Of a stretch of DNA of 64,000 nt, positions 17,233 through 26,374 are shown piece by piece. The stretch is taken from assembly GCF_902706295.1 (NCBI RefSeq), contig NZ_CACSJJ010000017.1:1-64000 (forward strand). The letters run 5' to 3'. The notes beneath the pieces are model-generated. The model was not told the DNA's origin. It ran no database searches and saw nothing but the letters and a program-made list of their open reading frames with translations. The first letter of the stretch is position 1. Each line of letters starts with the position of its first letter. The stretch comes from Arthrobacter sp. 18067 (GTDB lineage Bacteria; Actinomycetota; Actinomycetes; Actinomycetales; Micrococcaceae). The position numbers were made by a program, and so were the translations under genes.

Positions 17233-18021
17233 TCAGCGATCCAGGACTGCGCTGAGGAAGCGCCTGGTTCGTTCCTCCCGCGGATCGGCCATGACAGCGG
17301 CGGGGATGCCTTCCTCGATAATGTGTCCGTCCGCCATCACAACCAAGTGGTCGCCCACCTCGCGGGCGAACTGCATTTCATGAGTCACCACGATCATGGT
17401 CATTCCGGTCTCCGCGAGTTCGCGCATTACCGCGATGACTTCCACGCCGACTTCGGGGTCCAAAGCGCTTGTGGGCTCGTCGAAGAGCATGGCCCGCGGA
17501 TCCAGTGCGAGGGCGCGGGCGATGGCGATGCGCTGCTGTTGGCCGCCGGAACAACGCCCCGGATGCTGGCCCGCCTTTTCCCGGAGGCCAACGCGATCCA
17601 AGAGGACCATCGCGCGTTCCTCGGCTTCCTCCCGGCTCCTGCCGAGAATCCGTTCCTGCGGGAACGCGATATTTCGCAGGACCGTAAAGTGCGGAAAGAG
17701 GTTGAATGACTGGAACACCATGCCAACCTGCCGGCGCAGAGCCAGAAGGTCACGGTCACTGACGCGCGAGCCGGCCTCGATGGTCTGAGAGCCTACAGTA
17801 ATGGTGCCGCGATCAGGCTTCTCGAGAAGGTTAACGCAGCGCAACAGCGTGCTCTTGCCGGAGCCGGATGGGCCAATCAGGGCTGTGACACTGCCCGGCG
17901 TGACGGCCATTGAGATGTCGTCAAGGACGAGGTGATTGCCAAAACTCTTGGAAATGTTGCTGATCTCCACACCCGCGGTGGGCACTTCGGTGGACATGGT
18001 TAAGCTGGGAACGGACATCAT
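17233..18021 (-). CDS. ABC transporter ATP-binding protein, polar amino acid family
   Basis: A roughly 262-residue ATPase. Walker A is GPSGSGKST (about 52-60), the Q-loop lies in GMVFQSFNLFPH, the signature is CSGGQQQR (Cys replacing the usual Leu), Walker B is AMLFDEPTSALD, and the switch His is in VVTHEMQFA. Two adjacent ATGs follow GAGGAG. The second (18018) gives better spacing, so the start may be one codon in. It powers uptake with the two downstream permeases and the upstream binding protein. Confidence 0.92.
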   Translation of the reverse strand: MMSVPSLTMSTEVPTAGVEISNISKSFGNHLVLDDISMAVTPGSVTALIGPSGSGKSTLLRCVNLLEKPDRGTITVGSQTIEAGSRVSDRDLLALRRQVGMVFQSFNLFPHFTVLRNIAFPQERILGRSREEAEERAMVLLDRVGLREKAGQHPGRCSGGQQQRIAIARALALDPRAMLFDEPTSALDPEVGVEVIAVMRELAETGMTMIVVTHEMQFAREVGDHLVVMADGHIIEEGIPAAVMADPREERTRRFLSAVLDR

Positions 18022-18068
18022 GGCTCCTCGAAATGTTGGGGCGCCGGCCAGGGCCGGCGCCCTGGGGG

Positions 18069-18950
18069 TTAGCGAATTGAGGTCGCCGCGACGTCGGCAG
18101 GAACCACGAGGTCTTTTGTCAGCTCGTGCTTTTCGAGCAGACCCGCGAGCGTGCCGTCTGTGCGATATCCGTCGATGAGTTCACTGAAGGCGTTGGACAG
18201 CGCCGTGTTCTCCTTGGCGATGGGGAATGCAATCTTGGGCATGTCGGTGGTGATGGTCACCCGTGAGTCCGGCTTGGCGATTTCGACTTTGAAGTCGGTG
18301 CCCTTGTAGGCGGCGACAGCTACGGCGTAGCCGTCCAGAGCAGCCTTGACGCGGCCGTTGGAGAGGTCTTGCTTCATTTCGATGGTACCCGGGTACGTTT
18401 TGAGATCACCGTTCAGGACCTTTGTCATGTCGGCCTCCCATGAGAACCCGGCACCGCTGGCGACGGCGCCGACATCTTCAAGTCCTTCGACTGTGGTGAG
18501 GCCCTCCTTCGACACGATGGCCATCGAGTCGAAGTAGGTGGGAGTCGTGAATCCGACTTTCTCCGCCCGAGCTTGCGTGACGTACCAACCGCCCGTGATG
18601 ATGTCGGTCTTCTTCTGCTCGCTGATCATCGGGATACCGTTGCCGTAGGTGATGGGTACATAGGCGAGCTTGAGGCATTCCGCAGCTGCCAGCTTCTCCA
18701 CAACGTCTATCTCCAGGCCGGATGCGCTGCTTCCGGAAGTCTGTGTGTAGGGCGGGTTTTCAGGTACACCGACGGTAAGGGTCCCCTTCGTGTACGTCGT
18801 CAGGTCCTTATGGGCTGGAGCGCAATCGGCGGCAACGGTCGAAGCCGCCGTGGTAGCGGTGCAGCCGGCCAACGCAAGACTCGCGGTTCCAACCGTGGCG
18901 AGGACTGCGACAGTGTGGCGAAAACGGGACGAACGGAGTGAGCGATTCAT
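18069..18950 (-). CDS. ABC transporter substrate-binding lipoprotein
   Basis: A 293-residue family-3 solute-binding protein. The signal peptide ends in the lipobox LALAGC, so it should be lipid-anchored outside the membrane. The mature part has GTLTVGVPENPPYTQ, ASGLEIDVVEKLA and DIITGGWYVTQARAEKVGFTTPTYFDSMAIV. A longer frame exists, but ATG 18950 starts the typical Arg-rich signal peptide. It is the first gene of the importer operon. The ligand is probably an amino acid or related cation; specificity cannot be read. Confidence 0.88.
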   Translation of the reverse strand: MNRSLRSSRFRHTVAVLATVGTASLALAGCTATTAASTVAADCAPAHKDLTTYTKGTLTVGVPENPPYTQTSGSSASGLEIDVVEKLAAAECLKLAYVPITYGNGIPMISEQKKTDIITGGWYVTQARAEKVGFTTPTYFDSMAIVSKEGLTTVEGLEDVGAVASGAGFSWEADMTKVLNGDLKTYPGTIEMKQDLSNGRVKAALDGYAVAVAAYKGTDFKVEIAKPDSRVTITTDMPKIAFPIAKENTALSNAFSELIDGYRTDGTLAGLLEKHELTKDLVVPADVAATSIR

Positions 18951-19190
18951 TATGGATCCATATCTTGAGGTGGGGGAAGCCCGGAGCCGAAAAGGGCAGG
19001 TCGGAATGATGCGAGCGGGAAGGTCGGTAGATAGCGCCTTGGGCCACGAATGGCCTGATGGCTGCACTGTGCTGGGGCTTGGCCCGTGGTGCGGGCCGGA
19101 AATGGGAGCGGTGCGGGGGCCGCTGCAATCCTTACCGGACTGCGTTCCCGGCACTTGGGGGTAGGTATGAGACTAGGACCACACGGCAAC

Positions 19191-19215
19191 AATAAAAATA
19201 GTTCTATTTTTTATT
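19191..19215 (-). terminator. A/T-rich hairpin at the end of the LysR gene
   Basis: AATAAAAATAG (19191-19201), TT, then CTATTTTTTATT (19204-19215) pair over about 11 bp and overlap the lysR stop codon. In this GC-rich region such an A/T island stands out. It may end lysR transcription or contribute to the promoter of the following importer operon. Confidence 0.45.
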
Positions 19216-20133
19216 GGTTCCATAGCTGTTGGCTATGGATTGTGCTGCGAACGCCTCACGCACGGCCACCTCGAATTCGTCAATGGCACGGTGCCCCCAC
19301 AACTCAGATCTCTTCACAACGGCAAGGGATTCATGGGTGGGATCCTCGATCGGGACGCGAAATAAGACGTCTTCCACCCCCTGGGCCTTCACTGAGAGTT
19401 CCGTTGCGATGATGTCTGCGATCCCTCGCGCCGCAATCTCAAGGGCGGACTCAAGAAGCTCCACTTCGATGAACGGAAGGAAATCCAGCCCCCGATCCTG
19501 CATGGCAAACGACAACTGTCGTCGGAGCGGGTCCACGTCACGGTATGAGGCGTCGCCCAGCACAATCCGGCGCCTGCTGATTTCGGCCAAATCGATGCGC
19601 GGCACCACGCGCTCCCGAGCCGCAGTCCAGTAGTAGTGCTCCTGAACGGAAACCGGCTCCGAGACAGACAGCTGACGATCATCGATGGGAAGCATGACCA
19701 GCCCCGCGTCGCAGGCTCCCTCGCGAACCAGCTCCGCGACCTGGGCAGAGTTCTGCCCGCGAAAATCCATCCTGGTGTTGGGAAACTTCGCGTTGAGCCG
19801 GCCCGCCACCTCTGCAATCAGGTACCGGTGGGCCGTGCCGAGGTAGCCGAAACTGAGGCTGCCGTTCTCCATTGATGTCCGCGCATCCATCACCTCTTCC
19901 GCCGCGCTAACGCTGTTGAGGATGTTCTCTGCGTACGGGAGGAACTTCCGGCCCGAGGGAGTCAATGCCAGGTTGCGGCCCGTCCGAGCGAAGAGCGAGC
20001 ACCCGAGTTCGCGCTCTAAACGTTTGATCTGCGTGGAGATCGTGGGCTGCGCCGTGTACAGCGCCTTGGCGGCGGCTGTAGCCGAGCCGCTCTTGGCTAC
20101 TTCAACAAAGTATCTAAGCTGGCTGAGATTCAT
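19204..20133 (-). CDS. LysR-family transcriptional regulator (LysR 1)
   Basis: A 309-residue LTTR. The N-terminal winged helix is LSQLRYFVEVAKSGSATAAAKALYTAQPTISTQIKRLERELG (residues 3-44), followed by a periplasmic-binding-like effector domain. The start is ATG 20133, where the helix begins in the usual place; an upstream in-frame start would add an atypical extension. It is divergent from the SDR-FMO-MFS operon and just upstream of the ABC operon on the same strand. It most probably controls the divergent operon. It is less similar to LysR 2 and 3 than they are to each other. Confidence 0.9.
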   Translation of the reverse strand: MNLSQLRYFVEVAKSGSATAAAKALYTAQPTISTQIKRLERELGCSLFARTGRNLALTPSGRKFLPYAENILNSVSAAEEVMDARTSMENGSLSFGYLGTAHRYLIAEVAGRLNAKFPNTRMDFRGQNSAQVAELVREGACDAGLVMLPIDDRQLSVSEPVSVQEHYYWTAARERVVPRIDLAEISRRRIVLGDASYRDVDPLRRQLSFAMQDRGLDFLPFIEVELLESALEIAARGIADIIATELSVKAQGVEDVLFRVPIEDPTHESLAVVKRSELWGHRAIDEFEVAVREAFAAQSIANSYGTNKK

Positions 20134-20256
20134 TGGGGTCCTCGCATGCGTCCCGATCGAGCTGGTGCATCGATCCGCTGGCGCAATCTTAAGCCTTGGA
20201 GCCGTGGGTGGTTCCAAGGGGTCAAATCCATAGGCAAATCCTTGATCTGCTGGCGT

Positions 20257-20272
20257 AAGTATCCCGTAGACG
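20257..20272. promoter_or_regulatory. Shared 16-bp upstream element, copy 1
   Basis: AAGTATCCCGTAGACG occurs here between LysR 1 and the SDR operon, and again at 26161-26176 between LysR 2 and its divergent MFS gene, in the same orientation. An exact 16-mer in two separate divergent promoter regions suggests either a common regulatory site or a trace of duplication. Confidence 0.45.
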
Positions 20273-20359
20273 GCTTACTCCACGCGTCCCAGACTGGATT
20301 CAGCACCAATTTGCGTGAAGCACCTCACGCCCAGGATTTGTCAGATGAAGGAAGTTCCA

Positions 20360-21073
20360 ATGACACACGTTTCGGATAGCAGGACGGCCGTTGTTACTGG
20401 CGCGGCAAGCGGCATGGGCCGGTCCACGGCTGAGGCCCTGGTCAAGGATGGATGGGACGTCTTGGCGTTGGACCGGGTGGCGACCACCTTTGAAGCCGCC
20501 GGTCAAACGATCCAGACCATCGGCGTCGACGTCACCAGGCGCGAGGATGTCCGTGACGCAATAACCGCAAACATCGCCGGCAGGACCGTCGGCCTCGTCG
20601 CCAACATCGCCGGCATCTACCCGCCGAGCACCCTTGATGATTTCACGGAGGACGTGTACCGGAAGGTGTTCGATGTGAACGTTCTTGGCGTCCTCAACGT
20701 CACCGCCGAGGCAGTGCAGTACATGACCGAGGGCGGATCCGTCGTCAACTTCGCGTCGGTCGATGCTTTCGCGGTTTCCCGCGGTCAGCTGCTTTACGGA
20801 GCTTCCAAGGCCGCCGTTGTCATGCTCACCAAGGAACTCGCGTTGGAGCTGGCTCCCCGCAGGATCCGCGTCAACGCCATTGCCCCGGGCTGGGTCAACA
20901 CACCGGGTAATGCTGCCACCGGCCGCATGGAGGCAGCAGCCGCGTCGATTCCGCTGGGCCGGGTAGGCCAGCCCGAGGAAATCGCCCGGTGGGTTTCCAT
21001 CCTCGCCAGCCAGGATGCCGCTTACATGACCGGGGAAACCATTGTCCTCTCCGGTGGCGACGTCATCCGCTAG
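20360..21073 (+). CDS. SDR-family NAD(P)-dependent oxidoreductase
   Basis: A 237-residue classical short-chain dehydrogenase. The cofactor motif is TGAASGMGRSTAEAL (about 12-26), NIAG replaces NNAG (about 81-84), and catalytic Ser, Tyr and Lys occur in VNFASVDAF and YGASKAAVV. The C-terminal part is GETIVLSGGDVI. The start at ATG 20360 has GAAGGA upstream; a longer frame lacks support. It is first in an operon with the FMO, MFS, racemase-like and cupin genes, and presumably oxidises or reduces an alcohol/ketone intermediate. Confidence 0.9.
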   Translation: MTHVSDSRTAVVTGAASGMGRSTAEALVKDGWDVLALDRVATTFEAAGQTIQTIGVDVTRREDVRDAITANIAGRTVGLVANIAGIYPPSTLDDFTEDVYRKVFDVNVLGVLNVTAEAVQYMTEGGSVVNFASVDAFAVSRGQLLYGASKAAVVMLTKELALELAPRRIRVNAIAPGWVNTPGNAATGRMEAAAASIPLGRVGQPEEIARWVSILASQDAAYMTGETIVLSGGDVIR

Positions 21074-21101
21074 CCAGCGCGAAGAATTGAAAGGAACAAC
21101 G

Positions 21102-22400
21102 ATGACCAGGTATTGCGTCATTGGAGCCGGCGCCGCCGGCCTGTCAGCCCTCAACGCCCTGAGCGAAGAGGGCCATGAGGTGGATTGCTTTGAGAAGAGC
21201 GGCCTTGTTGGAGGGCATTGGAACACCGACTACGACGCTCTCCACCTGATCACTTCGCGCAACCAAACAACCTTTGAGGGCTTCCCGATGCCCGAGGAAT
21301 ACCCCCATTTCCCGCGCCGCGACCAGATCGTAAAGTACATCGCTTCCTATGCGAACGCCCGCGGCCACGACAAGCGCATCTCGTTTAATACCGAAGTGCT
21401 GTCAGTGACCCCTGTAAAGACCAACGGGCCGGTGGGTTCTGCTGGCTGGAACGTCACCACCTCAAACGGCACCAACCACTACGATGGTGTGTTCGTGGCG
21501 AACGGACACTTGTGGGATCCGAAAATACCGTCTGTGCCGGGTGGCTTCGCCGGAAAGCAGATCCATTCGGGCGCCTATAAGAACGTCGGCGATATCGAGG
21601 GCGGCCGCGTCCTTGTCGTGGGAGCGGGTAATTCGGGCTGTGACCTGGCGGTGGACGTGGCCCAGCACCGGCTCGAGGTCGACATCGCCATCCGCCATGG
21701 TGCGTACTTCCAGCCGAAGATGTATTTTGGCCGCCCCCGCGCGGAGCTGGGCTTCATGGCCGAGTTTTCGCCCATCGAGCAGGACCTCATTGCCCGGCTC
21801 CTGGCTCGGGTGTCGATCGGCGAAAATGCCGACTACCCCGGCCTGCCTGTACCTCAGCATCGCGCACTGGCCGATGGACCCGCCGTCGTCAATGATTTGC
21901 TGCTGTACTGGATCCATCATGGTCGCGTCGGCGTGCAGGGGCATGGAATCGAGCGGTTCGAAGGCCACACCGTGCACTTCTCGGACGGCTCCACCAACGA
22001 CTATGACACCATCCTCTGGGCTACAGGTTTCCACCCCACCCTGCCGTTCCTGGACGAAGAACTGATCTCACGGCATCACGGCAACCCCCTGCGATTGGCC
22101 GGTGGGATTATTCCAGAGGGTTTGGAGAAGCTCTACTACATCGGACTTTCAGCACCTCGTGGACCACAGATTCCTGTCTACGGCGTCCAGGCAAGGATCG
22201 CACTCCGGATCCTCGCGGCGCACCAAGCGGCCGGTCCGGACGGAGCCGACGTGGCTGCCTATTTCGGCAAACTGCAGGACGCCGAACATCGGATCGACAT
22301 CCCGCGTCACATCTGGAACGAACAGATCGCCGACACGGAAAGGCTGCTGGACGCATTCAACGCGACCACGAAGCCGGCAGAAACGAGTCTCGCTAACTAA
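21102..22400 (+). CDS. Flavin-containing monooxygenase (FMO 1)
   Basis: A 432-residue class B flavoprotein. The FAD motif is GAGAAG (8-13), followed by the FMO fingerprint FAGKQIHSGAYKN (149-161), the NADPH motif GAGNSG (174-179) and the late WATGFHPTLPFL. Such enzymes insert one oxygen at N or S atoms or beside a ketone (Baeyer-Villiger), using NADPH and O2. The start at ATG 21102 follows AAGGAA. It is clearly paralogous to FMO 2 at 29829. A Baeyer-Villiger step would fit with the adjacent SDR; N-oxygenation is also possible. Confidence 0.9.
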   Translation: MTRYCVIGAGAAGLSALNALSEEGHEVDCFEKSGLVGGHWNTDYDALHLITSRNQTTFEGFPMPEEYPHFPRRDQIVKYIASYANARGHDKRISFNTEVLSVTPVKTNGPVGSAGWNVTTSNGTNHYDGVFVANGHLWDPKIPSVPGGFAGKQIHSGAYKNVGDIEGGRVLVVGAGNSGCDLAVDVAQHRLEVDIAIRHGAYFQPKMYFGRPRAELGFMAEFSPIEQDLIARLLARVSIGENADYPGLPVPQHRALADGPAVVNDLLLYWIHHGRVGVQGHGIERFEGHTVHFSDGSTNDYDTILWATGFHPTLPFLDEELISRHHGNPLRLAGGIIPEGLEKLYYIGLSAPRGPQIPVYGVQARIALRILAAHQAAGPDGADVAAYFGKLQDAEHRIDIPRHIWNEQIADTERLLDAFNATTKPAETSLAN

Positions 22401-22443
22401 GCGTCCCCTCGATGGGGGCAAACGAAGTAATCAGGAGCCAACC

Positions 22444-23793
22444 TTGAGCTCGCACTTGATAGATGACAGCCCCCTCACCGGATACCACAAACGGCTGATC
22501 GCCGCCTGCGCCGGAGGTCCGTTCCTTGACGGGTACCTCCTGAGCATCATCGGCGTCGCGCTCACCGGGGCAACCAGCCAACTCTCGCTGACGCCCGGTG
22601 AGGTGGGCCTCGTCGGCGCCGTTTCGCTCGTTGGCCTCTTCGTTGGGAGCTTGGTGTTCGGACCGATAACGGACCGAATCGGACGGCGCTTGATGTACAC
22701 GGTCGACCTCCTGGCGATGATTGTCGCATCGGCAGCATGTCTATGGGTGGAGACCGGTTGGCAATTGCTTGCCCTCCGCTTCGTTGTGGGGCTCGCTGTG
22801 GGTGCCGACTACCCGATTGCGACGGCGCTGCTCGCCGAATGGATGCCGAAGAAGTACCGGGGGGCGATGATCGGGCTGTTGTCCGTGTTTTGGCTCGCGG
22901 GTGCCGTCATCGCGTACTTGGTCGGTTTTATGCTCACCAGCGCCTACGGCGAGGGCTCGTGGCGCTGGATGCTGTTCAGCGGCGCCATCTTTGGCGTCAT
23001 TGTGTTCCTGCTCCGCCTCGGTACACACGAGTCTCCCCGTTGGCTGATCATCAAGGGCAGGGTGGAGGAAGCCCGGCTGGACGTCTCGAAGGTGTTGGGG
23101 CGTGAGGTCTCCCTCCAGGAAATCACTGCCTTGGCCGTCGAGGAAGACTCAGGGAACCAGCAACGGTTTTCCGAGCTCCTGCGGGGAATTCATCTGCGCC
23201 GCGTGCTGTTCTGCGGCCTGACGTGGATGTGCTTTGCCATACCGCAATTCGCCCTGTTTACCTACGGCCCCATCATCCTCTCGCACCTGGGATTTGGTGA
23301 AAACACGGCTGCCGCTACGCTCGGCCAGATCGTCCTGAACCTCGGCTTCCTGGCGGGCTCGTTCCCTGGCATGCGCTGGGTGGAAACCCGGGGACGCAGG
23401 CCATTGATCCTTGGCAGCTTCCTCTTTGGTGCTCTGGCGTTGTTGCCCTTGGGAATCTGGCCCGACGCCCCGGCCTGGTTCGTCATGGTCTTCTTCTTCC
23501 TCTTCGCGTTCATCAACGGGGCAGGGAACATCCTGGTGTTCATCTATCCGAACGAGCTCTTCCCCACCCAGTTGCGTGCCAGCGCAGTGGGCCTGGCAAC
23601 CGCTGTCAGCCGCATCGGCGCTGTCATCGGCACCTACCTCGTGCCGGTCTCGCTCACCGGGATCGGCACCGGCCCCACCATGCTCATCGGGGCAGGCCTG
23701 ACAGCCTTGGGCTTCGTCATAAGTCTCTTCTGGGCGGAAGAAACCCGTAACCGCGACTTGGCATCGGCCGCCGCGATCCCGGCAATACCTTAG
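22444..23793 (+). CDS. MFS transporter (aromatic-acid/sugar porter type)
   Basis: A roughly 449-residue transporter starting at TTG 22444, supported by AGGAG 6 nt upstream and alignment with its paralogue at 26375 (HLIDDxPLTxYHKRLIAAC). It has 12 membrane segments, the loop 2-3 signature FGPITDRIGRR, DYPIATALLAEWMPKKYRG in the middle and NELFPTQLRASAVG in the second half. It lies 43 nt after FMO 1, so it probably imports the FMO substrate. A frame open further upstream overlaps FMO 1 and is not coding. Confidence 0.88.
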   Translation: MSSHLIDDSPLTGYHKRLIAACAGGPFLDGYLLSIIGVALTGATSQLSLTPGEVGLVGAVSLVGLFVGSLVFGPITDRIGRRLMYTVDLLAMIVASAACLWVETGWQLLALRFVVGLAVGADYPIATALLAEWMPKKYRGAMIGLLSVFWLAGAVIAYLVGFMLTSAYGEGSWRWMLFSGAIFGVIVFLLRLGTHESPRWLIIKGRVEEARLDVSKVLGREVSLQEITALAVEEDSGNQQRFSELLRGIHLRRVLFCGLTWMCFAIPQFALFTYGPIILSHLGFGENTAAATLGQIVLNLGFLAGSFPGMRWVETRGRRPLILGSFLFGALALLPLGIWPDAPAWFVMVFFFLFAFINGAGNILVFIYPNELFPTQLRASAVGLATAVSRIGAVIGTYLVPVSLTGIGTGPTMLIGAGLTALGFVISLFWAEETRNRDLASAAAIPAIP

Positions 23794-23820
23794 ACAATCG
23801 GCAACCGCAGACGGAGTACC

Positions 23821-24645
23821 ATGCAAACAATTACCTGGATCGAACCGACACAGGGCGACCCCGCCCTCGCAGATTTATGGTCCTTCCTGCGCGAACAAGT
23901 CGCAGTATTGGCCGCCGGGCGCGTCAAAACCCAGATGATTCACGCACCGGTGGCGGCCGGTGGGATTCGCACCATGGCTAACCGCCTCATGAGCGACGCA
24001 GCCATACTCTCTGCCAGTCTTGAGGCCGAAGCAGACTCAGACGCCTTGGTGTTGGGCTGCTGGGGCGCTCCGACGGCGGCAGTCCGGGCCGCGGTCGGGG
24101 TCCCCGTCTCGAGCCTCCCGGACGGCAGTGTCCGCGCCGTCGGCAGTCTGGCTAAGCGGGCGGTGCTGGTGACAGTCGCGCAGTCTCTCGTGCCGATTTT
24201 CGTCGATGACCTGTCGGCACATGGAGCCAGTCAATTCCTCCGGGAGCGGCCGGTACGGGCGTACGATCCCGAAACGAACCATTTGGATGTACTTAGGGCA
24301 GTCGCCCAACCTGGGGCAATAATCGACCATTTCGATGCGGCCGCCCAACGAGCAGTGGACGACGGCGCTGATGCCATCGTCGTCGGATGCGGATACCTGG
24401 GTCCAATCTTTGCGGCCAACGGGTACTCAAGTGTCCGCAAGCACCCCGATGTCCCGGTGCTCGATTGCAACCGGCTGGCGTTCGAGCACGCCCTTCATCT
24501 CCTCAGGCTTAGCGACTCCGGCATCGGCCCAACCCCCCGGGGATATGTGCGGCCCAGCGGAGCCAGAGCAGAGGCCCTGGCCGCGGTGGCAGCGAGACTT
24601 CGCCCCACTGCGGATTCAACCGCGGCCGGCTGGCAGGGACGATAG
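23821..24645 (+). CDS. Asp/Glu/hydantoin racemase-family enzyme
   Basis: A 274-residue protein with the two-cysteine pattern of cofactor-independent Asp/Glu racemase relatives: LVLGCWGAP (about residue 80) and IVVGCGYLGP (about 188). Relatives include hydantoin racemase, maleate isomerase and arylmalonate decarboxylase, all using Cys thiol acid/base chemistry. It follows the MFS gene by 27 nt in the same operon. A maleate-isomerase or hydantoin-racemase-like role is possible; which one cannot be told. Confidence 0.8.
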   Translation: MQTITWIEPTQGDPALADLWSFLREQVAVLAAGRVKTQMIHAPVAAGGIRTMANRLMSDAAILSASLEAEADSDALVLGCWGAPTAAVRAAVGVPVSSLPDGSVRAVGSLAKRAVLVTVAQSLVPIFVDDLSAHGASQFLRERPVRAYDPETNHLDVLRAVAQPGAIIDHFDAAAQRAVDDGADAIVVGCGYLGPIFAANGYSSVRKHPDVPVLDCNRLAFEHALHLLRLSDSGIGPTPRGYVRPSGARAEALAAVAARLRPTADSTAAGWQGR

Positions 24646-24707
24646 TTCTCGTTGTGAAGCATGAAGTAAGTAGTAAGACACACTCCCAAAAAAGCTGGAG
24701 GCAGCAC

Positions 24708-25088
24708 ATGCAAGCACTGGTACAAACCAATGGCCAGGTCAAGTTTGGACCGTGGGCGGTCCGCGCGGATAGCGGTACACCTGGTGTCCTTGAGCGTAAG
24801 GAAGCCGTATGGGCGAACGCGAATCAGCACCGCGCCGGCCGTTGGAGTGCGCAGCCGGGAACGTTCGCACTGGAGCGCCATGGCGTGGACGAAATCTGCG
24901 TGATTCTTCGCGGCAAGGGATCAGTCACGTCCGAGGACGGTGACACCCAAAGCTTCGAAGCCGGTTCCACCGTGGTGCTTCCGGACGGGTGGCGGGGTAC
25001 GTGGACCACCGAGGAAACCATCGAGAAGGTTTTCATCATGGTGGCAGCACCGCACGACAAGGCCACGAGGAACCCAGGAAAAGATTAA
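24708..25088 (+). CDS. Small cupin-domain protein
   Basis: A 126-residue single cupin. The metal/ligand strand region is HGVDEICVILRGKGSVTSEDG, followed by the second motif FEAGSTVVLPDGWRGTWTTEE. It belongs to the acidic EutQ/DUF861-like cupins (ureidoglycolate-lyase and (R)-mandelate-type relatives). The start is ATG 24708 with GGAGG 8 nt upstream. It is the last gene of the SDR-FMO-MFS-racemase operon, followed by a strong terminator. The reaction is unknown. Confidence 0.78.
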   Translation: MQALVQTNGQVKFGPWAVRADSGTPGVLERKEAVWANANQHRAGRWSAQPGTFALERHGVDEICVILRGKGSVTSEDGDTQSFEAGSTVVLPDGWRGTWTTEETIEKVFIMVAAPHDKATRNPGKD

Positions 25089-25089
25089 G

Positions 25090-25140
25090 GGGATTTCGAC
25101 GGCGGAACTCTCGCCGGATCCGCCGTCGAAACCCCTTTCG
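25090..25140. terminator. Bidirectional terminator between convergent genes
   Basis: Arms of 17-18 nt (GGGGATTTCGACGGCGGA at 25090-25107 and its complement at 25120-25136 with one bulge) are followed by TTT on the plus strand. It separates the cupin gene from convergent LysR 2. Confidence 0.8.
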
Positions 25141-25166
25141 CACTTGATCATCAACGTGGCAATTGG

Positions 25167-26117
25167 TCAGTCGGCGGGACTAATCCGAGTCCAGTTGGGG
25201 TCTTGCCGCTGAAGGTTGGTGATGTGGCGATGGGCGAGTTTCATGAATCGTCGAGTGGAGGGCGAAAGCCCGCCACTGGCACGGGTGATGAAGGCGAATC
25301 GCTCCTTATAGGGCGGGTCGAGCGGGGCCAGGAAGATTCGGTTCGAAGTTTCATACGGCCTCGCCACGAAGTATGAGACGAGTGTGTCGCCAACGCCCTT
25401 CACGGCAAGCTCAAGTGCTGCTGTCTGGAATTCCACCTCAACCTCAGGCTTGATTTCAACGCCAAACGCCCTGGCACGTTCAAGCAAACCCCGACGGAGC
25501 GGGTCTTCGGTCTGCCAATGCGCCTCGGAAAGGATGAGCCTCGATGAGGCCAAGTCCGTGATGTTTACCGGCTTGGCTGTATGTGAAGGGTCAGCAGAGG
25601 CGTAGACGACTTCATCGACGAGCACTTCAGGGCCAACAGTGAGCCCACTGTCGTCGATGGGCAATTGAACAAGACCTGCTTCGAGGTCGCCGCGACGCAC
25701 GCTGTCTGCAACTTCGGATGAGTTGAGGCCCACAGTGCGGACACGAACTTGTGGGTGCAGGGCCCGAAACTCAGCGATGAGCGGGACGAGCAAGTAAAGG
25801 TGGGCGCTACTGAAGATGCCAAACAGTACCTCGCCACTGGACAGCTCCTTGGCTTCCCGGGCAGTGTTCGCGAGCGTGTCGGCACTTCGGACAGTTTGTT
25901 CCGCAAGGGGAATGAGGAGCCGGCCGAAGTCCGTCACCTGCAGGTTTCGGCTGCCCCGGCTGAACAACTGTGCCCCGAGGGTGCGCTCCAGGCGCCGGAT
26001 CTGGTCGGAGAGGCTCGGTTGGGCTACGAACTCAGCCGTGGCCGCCGCCGAGAACGATCCCGCTTCGACTGCCCGGAGGAAGTACCGCAACTGCCGGAGT
26101 GTCGCGCCTTCGGCCAT
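25167..26117 (-). CDS. LysR-family transcriptional regulator (LysR 2)
   Basis: A 316-residue LTTR with winged helix LRQLRYFLRAVEAGSFSAAATAEFVAQPSLSDQIRRLERTLG and effector-domain sequence LNSSEVADSVRRGDLEAGLVQLPIDDSGL. The start is chosen at ATG 26117 (MAEGAT), which has GGAAGG upstream; two earlier in-frame Met codons lack ribosome sites. It is divergent from the MFS gene at 26375. LysR 3 at 28779 is a close paralogue through the whole length, indicating duplication of regulator and module together. Confidence 0.9.
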   Translation of the reverse strand: MAEGATLRQLRYFLRAVEAGSFSAAATAEFVAQPSLSDQIRRLERTLGAQLFSRGSRNLQVTDFGRLLIPLAEQTVRSADTLANTAREAKELSSGEVLFGIFSSAHLYLLVPLIAEFRALHPQVRVRTVGLNSSEVADSVRRGDLEAGLVQLPIDDSGLTVGPEVLVDEVVYASADPSHTAKPVNITDLASSRLILSEAHWQTEDPLRRGLLERARAFGVEIKPEVEVEFQTAALELAVKGVGDTLVSYFVARPYETSNRIFLAPLDPPYKERFAFITRASGGLSPSTRRFMKLAHRHITNLQRQDPNWTRISPAD

Positions 26118-26160
26118 GAACTGCCTTCCTTCCATAGGAGGAACCTTTGGCTCCCACTCC

Positions 26161-26176
26161 AAGTATCCCGTAGACG
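26161..26176. promoter_or_regulatory. Shared 16-bp upstream element, copy 2
   Basis: This is an exact second occurrence of AAGTATCCCGTAGACG (first at 20257). It lies 44 nt upstream of the LysR 2 start, in the divergent promoter region with the MFS gene. Confidence 0.45.
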
Positions 26177-26374
26177 CGCACCAGATGGCACATCAGACTG
26201 GATAAAACGCATGAAAACGTGACGCCCCACACTTGGCTCAATGTCACCACGCAAAGGAATTTTCTATACTGCTTGGGCTCTCACTCAACCACCTCGGCCC
26301 CGATAGTCCAGCTGGTGAGGTGATCCCGGGCAAGACCATCGTTCCACCCGAATACTTTTGAATTAGGACCACCC

